64,000 bases of DNA. Origin: Novosphingobium sp. CF614 (GTDB lineage: Bacteria; Pseudomonadota; Alphaproteobacteria; Sphingomonadales; Sphingomonadaceae). The notes beneath the pieces were generated by a model. The model was given only the letters and a program-made list of their open reading frames with translations, had not been told where the DNA came from and did no database searches. Both the position numbers and the translations under genes were made by a program. The stretch spans positions 1-64,000 of the forward strand of contig NZ_FOOR01000003.1 of the NCBI RefSeq assembly GCF_900113255.1. Reading direction: 5' to 3'. Shown piece after piece: positions 50,436 through 59,405 of this stretch; within the stretch, counting starts at the first letter, position 1, and each line of letters starts with the position of its first letter.

Positions 50436-51428
50436 ATGCACGTGACACTCGCGAGTATCGACCGGGAACTGCGCTGGCCCGCGCGGCTCTGCTGGCTCTT
50501 GATGCGTTCCGAACCCTGGTTCGTCCGCATGCTTGCCCGCGTATCGACGAAGCCCCCGCGCCGCAAACGCCCGATCGAAGGCATGCGGCACGAAGAGATC
50601 TCGATCCCGCGCACCGGCGGCGCACCGCCGATCCGGACCTGCGTTTACCGCCCCTTGTCCGATGGCGAACGCCTCCCCGCGCTTCTCTACCTTCATCCCG
50701 GCGGCTATGCACTGGCGACGCCGGAGGGATCGGAAAGCATCATTCGATCGTTCATCGAGACGCGCAAATGCGTCGTGGTCGCTCCGGACTATCGCAAGTC
50801 GCTCGCCGCGCCCTATCCCGCGGCGATCGACGACTGCTACGACACGCTGCTCTGGATCAGGGACAACGCCGAGACATTGGGAGTGCGCTCCGATCAACTG
50901 ATGGTCGGCGGACATAGCGGCGGCGGCGGACTGACTGCCGCGGTGACATTGCGCGCGCGCGACCGCGGCGACGTGAAGATTGCGTTCCAGATGCCGATCT
51001 ATCCGATGATCGACGACCGCATGGAAGGCGAATCCGCGCGAATGAACGACGGCCCGCTATGGAACTCGAAGATCAACGCGCTGGCCTGGGGCTATTATCT
51101 CAGGGGCTTGAAGGAACGGGGCCAGCCGATTCCCTATGACGCCGCCCCGGCTCGCGCCACCGACTACAGCGGCCTGCCGCCGACCATGACATATGTCGGA
51201 AACCTCGAGCCATTTCGCGACGAAACGATCGCCTATGTGGAACATCTGAAAGAAGCCGGCGTCTCCGTCGAATTCCAACTCTTCGACGGCTGCTTCCACG
51301 GCTTCGACCTGATCGCGCCCAAGGCCGCCGTCAGCAGGAGGGCACGCGCGTTCACGCTGCAATCCTTCGCGCATGCGGTGGACAATTACTTCGCCCCCCA
51401 GACGGAACCATCGCCGGGCAATCAATAG
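50436..51428 (+). CDS. Alpha/beta hydrolase (HSL-type esterase)
   Basis: A 330-residue hydrolase. The oxyanion motif is HPGGY rather than HGGG(F), the nucleophile elbow GGHSGGG and the histidine segment CFHGFD are present, so the catalytic set is complete. The start at 50436 follows CAGGAGAACAAACGCC. The N-terminal 50 residues (DRELRWPARLCWLLMRSEPW) could be a membrane-associated helix. It may hydrolyse an ester or lactone in the same pathway as the divergent catabolic operon. Another HSL-type esterase is encoded at 4756-5706. Confidence 0.86.
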   Translation: MHVTLASIDRELRWPARLCWLLMRSEPWFVRMLARVSTKPPRRKRPIEGMRHEEISIPRTGGAPPIRTCVYRPLSDGERLPALLYLHPGGYALATPEGSESIIRSFIETRKCVVVAPDYRKSLAAPYPAAIDDCYDTLLWIRDNAETLGVRSDQLMVGGHSGGGGLTAAVTLRARDRGDVKIAFQMPIYPMIDDRMEGESARMNDGPLWNSKINALAWGYYLRGLKERGQPIPYDAAPARATDYSGLPPTMTYVGNLEPFRDETIAYVEHLKEAGVSVEFQLFDGCFHGFDLIAPKAAVSRRARAFTLQSFAHAVDNYFAPQTEPSPGNQ

Positions 51429-51921
51429 TTCGCCCGCTACCGCTGACGTATCGCGCCGTGCGCACTCCAAGCCTGACAGTTCGTAACCGCGACGCTTCGC
51501 CGGTGGTTGTGGCCCTTCTCGGATCGGCCGGCAGCTCCGGCAAGTACTTGTCGGCCAGGAACGGCAGCGCATAAAGCACGGGCACCATAGTGCGATCCGG
51601 CTCCGACAGGTCGATATCGTTCACGGGGTAGCTGGCAATGTTGTCCGGTATTTCGGTCAACGCGAATGGCGGGTTGCAGCCGACGCCAAGCACAAGAACC
51701 CGGGTCTTCCTGCCAGACATGGAAACACCGGATCATGCACGCCCGCTCCCAAACTTCGCACGAGCGATATCTAGGGGAATACGCGAGGATCAGGCAACAG
51801 CGAAGTACGAATATTCAAACGGAAATGCCATCCCTTTTATTTGACGCACCGCAGCACGCGGCATATTTCCCCCGACTGCGAGGCGGCCGCCAACGCAGTT
51901 CATTCAGCCTCAGGGGTGTCC
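51429..51921. other. Intergenic region with a possible gene remnant
   Basis: Between the esterase and galE. On the minus strand an open frame from 51720 reads RVLVLGVGCNPPFALTEIPD and later VPVLYALPFLADKYLPELP before running into the esterase 3' end (to 51352). The first half looks protein-like, but there is no ribosome site and the second half is antisense to a real gene. I do not recognise a family. The right part holds the galE promoter. Confidence 0.3.
51841..51869 (+). promoter_or_regulatory. galE promoter candidate
   Basis: TTGACG (51841-51846), 17-bp spacer, TATTTC (51864-51869), giving a start near 51876, about 45 nt before the galE ATG. Good spacing and -35 match. Confidence 0.5.
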
Positions 51922-52938
51922 ATGTCAGACAAGCTTCCCGTCCTGGTTACCGGCGGTGCCGGCTACATCGGCAGCCATGCCGTGCTCGCGCTCAAAGACG
52001 CCGGCTGGCCGGTCGCCGTGATCGACAATCTGACCACCGGTTTTCGCTTCGCCATTCCCGAAGGCGTGCCGCTGTATGAAGGCGATATCGAGGACGGCGA
52101 ACTGCTTGCGCGCATCTTCGCCGAGCAGGGGATGGGCAACGGCATCGGCGCGATCATGCATTTTGCCGGTTCCATCATCGTGCCCGAATCGGTGGAAAAC
52201 CCGCTCAAGTACTATCACAACAACACCGCCAAGAGCCGCGCGCTGGTCGAAGCGGCGGTGAAGGCTGGCGTGCCCCATTTCATCTTCAGCTCGACCGCCG
52301 CGACTTACGGCGTCCCCGAAGTGTCCCCGGTTACCGAAGACAGCCCAAGATCGCCGATCAATCCCTACGGCATGTCCAAGCTGATGACCGAGATCATGCT
52401 GGCAGACGTATCCAGGGCGCATCCGTTCAATTACTGCGCGCTGCGCTATTTCAACGTCGCCGGCGCCGATCCGCAGGCACGCACGGGCCAATCGACCGCG
52501 GGCGCGACGCACCTGATAAAGGTCGCGGTCGAGGCGGCGCTGGGCAAGCGCGGCCACGTGGCGGTGTTCGGCACGGACTTCGATACGCCCGACGGCACCG
52601 GCGTGCGGGACTACATCCACGTCTCGGACCTCGCCAACGCCCACGTCCTCGCGCTGGCGGCGCTGATCGAGAACCCCGGGCAATCGCTGACGATGAACTG
52701 CGGCTATGGGCGCGGCTTCTCGGTGCTGGAAGTGCTCGACGCGGTCGACCGCGTGACCAACCAGACGATCGAAAGGCGCATGGAAGGCCGCCGCGCCGGG
52801 GATCCGGATTCGCTGATTTCGGACAATAGCCGGATCAAGGCGACCCTGCCCTGGGTGCCCCGCTATGCCGACCTGCCGACGATCGTCGAACACGCGCTGG
52901 CATGGGAGCGCAAGCTGACCGGGCTTCGCGGGGAATAG
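51922..52938 (+). CDS. galE: UDP-glucose 4-epimerase
   Basis: Interconverts UDP-glucose and UDP-galactose for surface polysaccharides. The 338-residue extended SDR shows VTGGAGYIGSH near residues 9-18, FSSTAATYG, Tyr149-Lys153 in YGMSK, and NPYGMSKLMTE with LRYFNVAGAD, all characteristic. Length matches GalE (about 338). The start at 51922 is favoured because the Rossmann motif then begins at the normal place and CAGGGG precedes it. Convergent with the glycosyltransferase gene, 6 bp apart. A UDP-glucose 6-dehydrogenase gene at the right edge supports a role in capsule or LPS sugars. Confidence 0.95.
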   Translation: MSDKLPVLVTGGAGYIGSHAVLALKDAGWPVAVIDNLTTGFRFAIPEGVPLYEGDIEDGELLARIFAEQGMGNGIGAIMHFAGSIIVPESVENPLKYYHNNTAKSRALVEAAVKAGVPHFIFSSTAATYGVPEVSPVTEDSPRSPINPYGMSKLMTEIMLADVSRAHPFNYCALRYFNVAGADPQARTGQSTAGATHLIKVAVEAALGKRGHVAVFGTDFDTPDGTGVRDYIHVSDLANAHVLALAALIENPGQSLTMNCGYGRGFSVLEVLDAVDRVTNQTIERRMEGRRAGDPDSLISDNSRIKATLPWVPRYADLPTIVEHALAWERKLTGLRGE

Positions 52939-52944
52939 CCGGCA

Positions 52945-54420
52945 TCAGGTCGCGCCGCCGCAATCGTCGAGCAGCGCCCGGCAATGTTCCGGCGAGACCG
53001 GCTGGTGCAGCGCCAGCGGCAAGGCGAGTATCGCGTAGAGCGTAAGGCCGACCAGCGCCGGCACCGCCAGCCGCTCGTTGCAACGCGCTTGCCGCCACGC
53101 CAAGGCCGCAAGCGCGTGGCCGAGCATCAACGGTATGAAGTAGTGATAGGCGTACATGACGCGCTGGCCGTCCAGCCAGGCGAGCGCGGCCATGTTGAGC
53201 AGCCAGCCGGCAAGCAGCAGCACTGCGACCGGTGCTTGCCCAAGGCTGCGCCCCCGGCTCGCGCAGGCCAGCGTGGCGGCCCACAGCACGCCCGCCAGCG
53301 AGATCAGCCAGGCGACGCGGTTGGGAACCAGCGCCACGGTCGATACGCGCGCGTCCGAGGCGTCCCAGCGGTAGGTGATCGCGCCGCCGCCCAGCAGCCA
53401 TTGCCCGGGATGCGAGGCGTTATCGTCGCCGCGCGCCATGCCGGAGAGATCCGCGCGCATGAACCCGGCGTAGTCGACCGCGTAAGTGGCAAGCGCCGGG
53501 ATCAGGCCCTGCCGGGTATAGTCGCGGGAAACGTGGGCCGCATCGATCCGGCCCGCTGCGGTGCCGGCGTCCGGCGGCAGCGGCGATGCGGCCAGCATCG
53601 CCGCCGTGACCCAGCCCGCCGCCAGCAGCGTCGCGACCAGGCCCGAAGCCGCCCGCGCCAGCGCCGGGATCCAGTCGCCCTGACGCAGGCAAGGCCAGAG
53701 CAGGACAAGGCCGAGCGGCGCCAACATCAGCGCATTGAGCCGGACCATCGCCGCCAGCATCACCGCCGCGCCGAACCCGGCCGTCCACGCCCGGCCGCGC
53801 ATGCCGCCATCGCCGTGCGCGGGACTGTGCAAGGCGCGCACGGCGCAGAGCAGCGCGGCCAGCACGAAGACCAGTTGGAAGGCATCGAGCTGCCCGGCCC
53901 GGAACTGCGCGACAAGCGCGGGATCGCAGAGGAAAAGCGGTGTCAGCAGCAGGCCCGCGCCGGTGCTTCCGGCAAGATCCGCCATCAGCAGGAAGAACAA
54001 GCCGGCGGCCAGCGCGCCGAACACCGCAGGAGCAAGGCGAGGCCCACGCCAGTCGAAGCCCGGCGGCATGTCCTCACCGCGGATCGACTTGGCCGCGGCG
54101 ATCCTCCCCCAGTCGACGTCGCGATTGAGGCCGCTGGCGGCATCGCCCGCCGCGATCAGCAGGATGCCCAGCGGCGGGTGCGAGGCGAACTGAAGACGGC
54201 CCTGGTGGACCCGGGCCTCGGCCGTCAGGTAATAGGCCTCGTCCCAGATCGGCGCCTTCACCGCATCGAGCCGCCAGCCGAGCACGAACCCGGCCAGCAC
54301 CATGACCAGGAGGAACGCAGCCGCCCGCGCCCGGTTTCCCGGCAGGGCCGGGAGACCGGGGTTGAACGCCGGCAGAAGAGCCTCAGAAAGCGACACTGAG
54401 CGATGCGCGGGCCGAAACAT
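52945..54420 (-). CDS. GT39-type membrane glycosyltransferase
   Basis: A 491-residue polytopic membrane protein resembling protein O-mannosyltransferases and ArnT-like enzymes (GT39/GT83 clan). The first periplasmic loop PIWDEAYYLTAEARVHQG carries the paired acidic residues and SHPPLGILLIAAG is a typical PMT block. About 10-11 further hydrophobic segments follow, with a large loop at VSRDYTRQG. It would use a polyprenyl-phosphate sugar to glycosylate a surface target. The ATG at 54420 overlaps the autotransporter stop by 38 bp; a GTG at 54396 is an alternative. The overlap suggests it may modify the autotransporter, which is inference. Confidence 0.8.
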   Translation of the reverse strand: MFRPAHRSVSLSEALLPAFNPGLPALPGNRARAAAFLLVMVLAGFVLGWRLDAVKAPIWDEAYYLTAEARVHQGRLQFASHPPLGILLIAAGDAASGLNRDVDWGRIAAAKSIRGEDMPPGFDWRGPRLAPAVFGALAAGLFFLLMADLAGSTGAGLLLTPLFLCDPALVAQFRAGQLDAFQLVFVLAALLCAVRALHSPAHGDGGMRGRAWTAGFGAAVMLAAMVRLNALMLAPLGLVLLWPCLRQGDWIPALARAASGLVATLLAAGWVTAAMLAASPLPPDAGTAAGRIDAAHVSRDYTRQGLIPALATYAVDYAGFMRADLSGMARGDDNASHPGQWLLGGGAITYRWDASDARVSTVALVPNRVAWLISLAGVLWAATLACASRGRSLGQAPVAVLLLAGWLLNMAALAWLDGQRVMYAYHYFIPLMLGHALAALAWRQARCNERLAVPALVGLTLYAILALPLALHQPVSPEHCRALLDDCGGAT

Positions 54421-57400
54421 CGGTGCTCGCGGCGCTTTGCTCGACCCGGGTGGTGAGCTTCCAAGTGAAGTCGTAGCCCCCTGCCAACACGCTCGCCTCG
54501 CCGATCCACGCGCCCTTCGGGCCGTCCGCGACGATCGTGAAGGCGTCGCCCGCGTCGTAGCTGTCGCCGCCGCTGAAATAGGCGGTGGTGTTCCCGAGGG
54601 TTCCGGTAAGGACCTCGCGGCGGCCGGCCTCGAGCTGGAAGGTCAGCGGGCGCCAGTCGGGCGAGATCGTGCCCAGCGAATAAGCCGCCGTCACCGTGGG
54701 CGTGACGGTCAGCGTCTTGCTGGTGCGGCCGGCCACCGTCAGCGCGATCGCATCGCTGTCCGCGTCCTCGGAATAGCCGTTCTCCTTGAGCCACATCTGC
54801 TCGAGCTCGACCTTGGGCCTGAGGCTGAAGCGGCGGGACGCCTGGTAGCGGTAAGAAGCGCCGGCAAGCCCCGAAATCAGCCAGCCGGTCCACTTGCCGT
54901 CGGCGCCATAGGTGAAGTCGGTATCGTCGATGGTGCCCGTGAAAGTGCGCGACGAATCGATCGAGACGCGCGCGCCGCCCAGCCGGGCCCACGCCATCAG
55001 CGGGCCCTTGGCGGTTCGCCAGAACAGGCCGACGTCGTGCTGGCCGACGTCGAGCTTGCCGGTGCCGCCGTTGTCGGTGACCTGGCTCTGCAGCCATGCA
55101 TAGGAGAGGCCGAAATAGCCGAGCGGGGTGCGGCGCTCGAAACCGCCCGACAAGCCCCAGCCGCTCGTTTTGTAGGCGGCTGCATCGCCGGCATCATGGG
55201 TGGTGCGCCAATAGACCGGCTCGAGCCAGCCGTCGACGTCCGAGATGTCGAACAGCGAACTCTCATCGCTCAAATGCCGCGCCGCAAGGCGATCGCCGCG
55301 CGTCACCGCATCGAAGACGCCCCCGGCATGGTCGGGCAGCAATCCGGCGACCTGGGTCTGCAAGGTTTCCGAATCCTCGACCTGCAGCAGGCTCTCGGAG
55401 AGGTAATCGTCATTCTGGGCAGTCGCGTAGACCGCGTCCCAGGCGGCGGCGGTCGAAGCGGTCAGGCCCAGCTCGTCGGAGGTCTTGCGGGCGATCGTGA
55501 GATAGATGCTGCTGCTGTCGCTGGTGACGCTGCCGTCGTAGATGAAGGGCAGGTCGAGCGAGGAATCGAGCGTGCCTTCCACATCGAGGGTGTCGGCGGT
55601 CAGGACCGTGTAGGTGCCTTCGGCGCTGGCAAGGTCGCTCACCGTGGCAGTGATGCCGGCGCCATCCGCGAACGTGGCGCTGGTCACGTCGAAAGTCGAA
55701 CTCTCGTCGCCTTCGATGTTGATGCCCAGCGTGCCGCCGGAACCGACATGGAGGTTGCCGAAGCTTACGGTGGAGGTGTCGCCCGCGATCAGGGTGCCGC
55801 CGTTGACGGTGACCGAAAGGTTCGCCGCGTTGCCGAAGTCCCCCGAATAGGTGGCCGAATCGCCGATCGTCAGGCTTCCCGCCTGGCCGGCGAAGTCCAT
55901 CGTGCCCGAAAAGCTCGAAGTGCCGGCCATGGTGGCCGTGCCGGTGCCGGTGCCGAAGTAGACGTTACCGGTGTAGGCAGTGTCGCCGGAGAGATCGAGC
56001 CTGTCGTCGCCCGCGCCGAAAAGCGTGTTGCCGGCGATCGCCCCGGAAGAGGCGTCGATCGTATCGTCGCCCGAGCCCAGCAGGATATTGCCGGTTATCT
56101 TGGTGTAGACGGTGGGGTCCACGTCCACGTCGTTGTCTTCGAGGTACTCGGCGCTGGTCTCCGCGTCGGCGTCGTTGAGATACTGGCTGATGGTGACGCC
56201 GGTGGTGTTCGCGGAAAGATCGATGGCGACGCGCGTGTCGGTGCTCGATCCGCTGGCGGTGATGAAGCCGGTGTTCTCGATCGTGGTCAGAGTGCCGGAC
56301 AGGTCCTGGACGGCGATGGTGGTGCCCTCGCCCGGCGAGCTGATGGTCGCCGTGATCGTGCCGCTGTTGTAGAGATGATCGACAGTGCTGCCCGCGTTGA
56401 TGAGCAGCGCGGTGGCGGTCGAATCGTAAGTCGTCGCCCGCAGCGTTCCGGTAACGCCGATGCCGTCGGTCAGGGTAACGTTGCCGCCCTGCCCGCCGAT
56501 GACCAGTCCATAGGCGTCGGTATTGCTGTAATAGGCATTGCCCGCCACCGACCCGTCGATGGCGATCGAGTAGGCGCCGGCGTTGCCGGTGACCGCGCCG
56601 ATAGTGGTGTCGCTGGCGCCGCCCACCTGGATCGCCGGACCATTGCCATAGGCGACGACCGAACCGGTGCCCTCCTCGTCGTCATCGACTCCGTCGTTGT
56701 CTTCGTCATCATCGTCGTCATCGTTATCGGCGGGCGGGGCGGCGACATAGATGCCGCCATCGACATTGCCGGTAACCGATACCGCGGCGGTTCCGGTACG
56801 CAGTGCCGCGCGGGACAAGTAGACCGTGTCGCCATCGTCGTCGGTATAGGATGCGGCCTGGCTGACCGTGCCCTGGATGGTGACGGCGCCGGTGACATCG
56901 CCGTTGACGGCAAGGCCGCTCGCCCCTTCGCCGATGGCGTTCACCGTGCCCTCGACCGTCACGTCGCCATCGACGGCCTGTGTCGAGATGCCGGTGGAAT
57001 AGTCGCCGATCACGGTGATCGTGCCGGTATTGATGAGCGAACCGGTGTAGTCGCCGTCGAGGACGATGCCGCCCGAGTTCAGGCCTTCCACCTTTATCAC
57101 GCCTTCGTTGAGGATGGTGCCCGACGCGCTCCCGTTGACGTGGATGCCGTAGCGGCCGCTGGCCTCGGCGATGGCGCCGTCCGCGATCGAGTTCGAATCG
57201 TCGTCGTCGGGAACGTAGTCCTCCAGAACGTGGATCACCGCGTCCTCGCCCACGGTGATCGTCGAATCGGTTCCGGCCGCGACATCGATCGCGGTGGCGC
57301 CGTCGGCATCATCGAGGTCTATCGCACCTTCCACGTCGACGGCGGCGTCACTGTCCACGGTAATGGCCGAACCGCTCGCCAGCGTGATCGAGCCGTCCTC

Positions 57401-57541
57401 GGTGACCGTGACGTTGCCGGCGCTCGACGTGGCGAGGGCGGTGGTGGTGTCGCTGGAAACGCTGGTGTCGGCGAGCGCCGGCGCCGAAACGAGCGCAAGG
57501 ACCAGCGCTCCCAGGCTCGAGGAAGCATGAAGCGATGACAT
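54383..57541 (-). CDS. Autotransporter with Asp-rich passenger segment
   Basis: A 1,052-residue type Va autotransporter. A signal peptide (GALVLALVSAPALAD) starts a beta-helical passenger of about 700 residues built of repeats like GDVTVEGTVNAIGEG and NTGTITVIGDYSTGIST, followed by the autotransporter barrel (WLEPVYWRTTHDAGDAA to SVAF, aromatic C-terminus). Residues about 271-290 form a calcium-binding-like DNDDDDDDEDNDGVDDDEEG segment. No protease or adhesin motif is recognised. It ends inside the downstream glycosyltransferase gene, and lies close to the intradiol-like lipoprotein gene upstream. The ATG at 57541 follows GGAAGAG. Confidence 0.9.
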   Translation of the reverse strand: MSSLHASSSLGALVLALVSAPALADTSVSSDTTTALATSSAGNVTVTEDGSITLASGSAITVDSDAAVDVEGAIDLDDADGATAIDVAAGTDSTITVGEDAVIHVLEDYVPDDDDSNSIADGAIAEASGRYGIHVNGSASGTILNEGVIKVEGLNSGGIVLDGDYTGSLINTGTITVIGDYSTGISTQAVDGDVTVEGTVNAIGEGASGLAVNGDVTGAVTIQGTVSQAASYTDDDGDTVYLSRAALRTGTAAVSVTGNVDGGIYVAAPPADNDDDDDDEDNDGVDDDEEGTGSVVAYGNGPAIQVGGASDTTIGAVTGNAGAYSIAIDGSVAGNAYYSNTDAYGLVIGGQGGNVTLTDGIGVTGTLRATTYDSTATALLINAGSTVDHLYNSGTITATISSPGEGTTIAVQDLSGTLTTIENTGFITASGSSTDTRVAIDLSANTTGVTISQYLNDADAETSAEYLEDNDVDVDPTVYTKITGNILLGSGDDTIDASSGAIAGNTLFGAGDDRLDLSGDTAYTGNVYFGTGTGTATMAGTSSFSGTMDFAGQAGSLTIGDSATYSGDFGNAANLSVTVNGGTLIAGDTSTVSFGNLHVGSGGTLGINIEGDESSTFDVTSATFADGAGITATVSDLASAEGTYTVLTADTLDVEGTLDSSLDLPFIYDGSVTSDSSSIYLTIARKTSDELGLTASTAAAWDAVYATAQNDDYLSESLLQVEDSETLQTQVAGLLPDHAGGVFDAVTRGDRLAARHLSDESSLFDISDVDGWLEPVYWRTTHDAGDAAAYKTSGWGLSGGFERRTPLGYFGLSYAWLQSQVTDNGGTGKLDVGQHDVGLFWRTAKGPLMAWARLGGARVSIDSSRTFTGTIDDTDFTYGADGKWTGWLISGLAGASYRYQASRRFSLRPKVELEQMWLKENGYSEDADSDAIALTVAGRTSKTLTVTPTVTAAYSLGTISPDWRPLTFQLEAGRREVLTGTLGNTTAYFSGGDSYDAGDAFTIVADGPKGAWIGEASVLAGGYDFTWKLTTRVEQSAASTDVSARASLSVAF

Positions 57542-57607
57542 GGGATGAACTCTTCCAAAAGGACGGGGAAGTATCGGACGCCGGCCACGCGCGACCGGCG
57601 CCGCGGG

Positions 57608-58522
57608 TCAGAGGGCGACGCCGATCAGGGCGCTGCCGGAATATCCGGCGCTCAGGCTGCCGGTGATCGTCGGGGTCATCTGCGCGAGCTGGGCCGCGGT
57701 GTTGTCGCCAAAGACATTGTCGGACGAAAGCGAGATCGCGTTGTAGTTGGCGATGCTCGCGGTGTAGCGCGAATCGCCGGTGAACACGGCGGTGTTGGTC
57801 GCCGCCGGCATCGCCAGCTGCGAGATCAGGCTCGCGGTGCGCCCCGTGCTGGCGGAGGTGAGGCCGCCGGTGAAGACCTCGAAGTGGATGTGCGGCCAGC
57901 GGCCGGAATAGCAGGCCGGATAGATCGTGGTGAAGGTGACCTTGCCGCTGCTGTCGGTCACTTGCACCCCGCGCAGGTAGCTCTCGGTGGTAACCCCGCT
58001 GGAGTAGAGCGAATATTTCCCCGCCGCGTCGCAGTGCCATATGTAGATCGCCGCGCCTTCGATCGCCGCGCAGCCACTGTTGACGTCGACCAGCTGCAAC
58101 ACGAGGTCGAGCTGCACGCCGCTGGCCGTCGTCGAGGAACCGATGAAGCTGGAACGGATATCGGAACGCACGATGCCGCTCTGGGTCAGTACGTTCGAAG
58201 TGGCGCCGCTCGAAGTGTTGGTGCCGTCGGCGGGGTAGGGGCCGTTGGTCTCGGTGGGATCGGCGATGCAGCTGCTTGCCGACGAACTGCTCGATGAAGA
58301 GGAGGAGGACGAGCTGCTCGACGATGACGAGCTGCTCGACGAGCTGGAGCTTGACGAGGAGGAGGAACCGGACCCGCTGCTCGAATCGTCGCCTCCACAG
58401 GCGGCGACCGCCGCCGCGGTGCCGGCACTGGCGAAGAAGGCAAGCGCGCGGCGGCGCCCGATCATCCGCTCACCGAGCGTGGCCAGGTCATGCGCCAGGC
58501 CCCTGTCATGGTCGTCGTTCAT
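57608..58522 (-). CDS. Exported intradiol dioxygenase-like lipoprotein with poly-Ser linker
   Basis: A 304-residue protein. A twin-arginine signal (GRRRALAFF) ends near Cys42 in VAACGG, suggesting Tat export and lipidation. Then comes a serine tract of about 35 residues, and the rest matches the catalytic domain of intradiol ring-cleavage dioxygenases: TNGPYP (first Tyr), IYIWHCDAAGKYSLYSS (second Tyr) and RWPHIHFEVF (two His), the four iron ligands of protocatechuate dioxygenase. Such exported members are known but their substrates are mostly unknown. The ATG at 58522 is preferred over a TTG just before it because of GGGAGAA. It is followed by the autotransporter gene. Confidence 0.88.
   Translation of the reverse strand: MNDDHDRGLAHDLATLGERMIGRRRALAFFASAGTAAAVAACGGDDSSSGSGSSSSSSSSSSSSSSSSSSSSSSSSSSSSSASSCIADPTETNGPYPADGTNTSSGATSNVLTQSGIVRSDIRSSFIGSSTTASGVQLDLVLQLVDVNSGCAAIEGAAIYIWHCDAAGKYSLYSSGVTTESYLRGVQVTDSSGKVTFTTIYPACYSGRWPHIHFEVFTGGLTSASTGRTASLISQLAMPAATNTAVFTGDSRYTASIANYNAISLSSDNVFGDNTAAQLAQMTPTITGSLSAGYSGSALIGVAL
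58272..58388. repeat. Low-complexity poly-serine coding tract
   Basis: Runs of TCG/TCC/AGC codons give about 35 consecutive serines; on the plus strand it reads as GACGAG-rich. The imperfect trinucleotide repetition makes it prone to length change. Confidence 0.85.
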
Positions 58523-58634
58523 CAAGTTCTCCCTTGTATTGCGGTTCCGGGGCGGAGGCAGGAAGACGCCGCCACCGGAACGGGAGGGAGAATTGCGGGC
58601 CGGCCTTTGCCGGGAGATTTCAGAAGAATTGCGG

Positions 58635-59405
58635 CTAGTTTGCCGATTGTTCCGCCGTCACCGAAGGAACGAACAGGTATCCCTCGTTGCGCACGGTGCG
58701 GATGATATCCTGCCCGCCGTCTCCCTCGGCCAGCTTCCGGCGCAGGCGCGAGAGCTGGACGTCGATGGCGCGGTCATAGTGTTCGCTGTCCTCGCCGCGC
58801 GACCAGTCGAGCAACTGGTCGCGCGTGAGCACGCGGCGCGGGTGTTCGGCAAAGGCGCGCAGCAGCCGGAATTCGCCATCGGAAAGCGTAATCAGCCGGT
58901 TCGCCGGATCGAACAGCAACCTGAGCCCCAGATCCATGCGCCAGCCGGCGAAGCGCAGGCCCTCGCCGGAATCGAATTGCGCGATGCCCCCGGTCGGGCT
59001 CGCGGGCTGCTCGCCTTCGCCTTCCGCCTTCGCGGTCCCGCCCCGCCGCCGCAGCACCGTGCGGATACGGGCGAGCAGTTCGCGCGGGTTGCACGGCTTC
59101 GCGAGATAATCGTCGGCACCCATCTCAAGCCCGACGATGCGGTCCACATCGGTCCCCACCGCCGAGAGCATGATGACCGGCGGCGCGCCGGGGCCAAGCT
59201 GGCGCAGCGCCGTCAGACCATCCTCGCGCGGCATCATCACGTCCAGCACGATGAGATCGAAATGTTCGCGCCCCAGCAGCTCGCGCATGGCCGGCGGATC
59301 GGCGGCGACCGCGGTCTCGTATCCGTGCTTGGCGAGAAATTCGCTAATCAGCGAGCGAATGCCCTCGTCGTCGTCGACAATGAGGATGCGGGTCTGCAAG
59401 TCCAT
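58635..59405 (-). CDS. OmpR/PhoB-family response regulator
   Basis: A 256-residue two-component regulator. The receiver has the acidic pocket DDDEG (residues 11-13), phosphoacceptor Asp55 in IVLDVMMP and the conserved Lys in DDYLAKPC; a winged helix (AFAEHPRRVLTRDQLLDWSRG, RNEGYLFVPS) completes it. A linker of about 35 residues, partly Glu/Gly-rich, is longer than usual. The ATG at 59405 opens MDLQTRILIVDD. It is transcribed divergently from the histidine kinase gene, with 681 bp of probable control DNA between. They likely form a pair, but this is inferred from proximity. Confidence 0.93.
   Translation of the reverse strand: MDLQTRILIVDDDEGIRSLISEFLAKHGYETAVAADPPAMRELLGREHFDLIVLDVMMPREDGLTALRQLGPGAPPVIMLSAVGTDVDRIVGLEMGADDYLAKPCNPRELLARIRTVLRRRGGTAKAEGEGEQPASPTGGIAQFDSGEGLRFAGWRMDLGLRLLFDPANRLITLSDGEFRLLRAFAEHPRRVLTRDQLLDWSRGEDSEHYDRAIDVQLSRLRRKLAEGDGGQDIIRTVRNEGYLFVPSVTAEQSAN

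Noticed and set aside
58272..58388. CRISPR-like or microsatellite array
   Set aside because: It is a protein-coding serine tract with irregular codons and no spacers.
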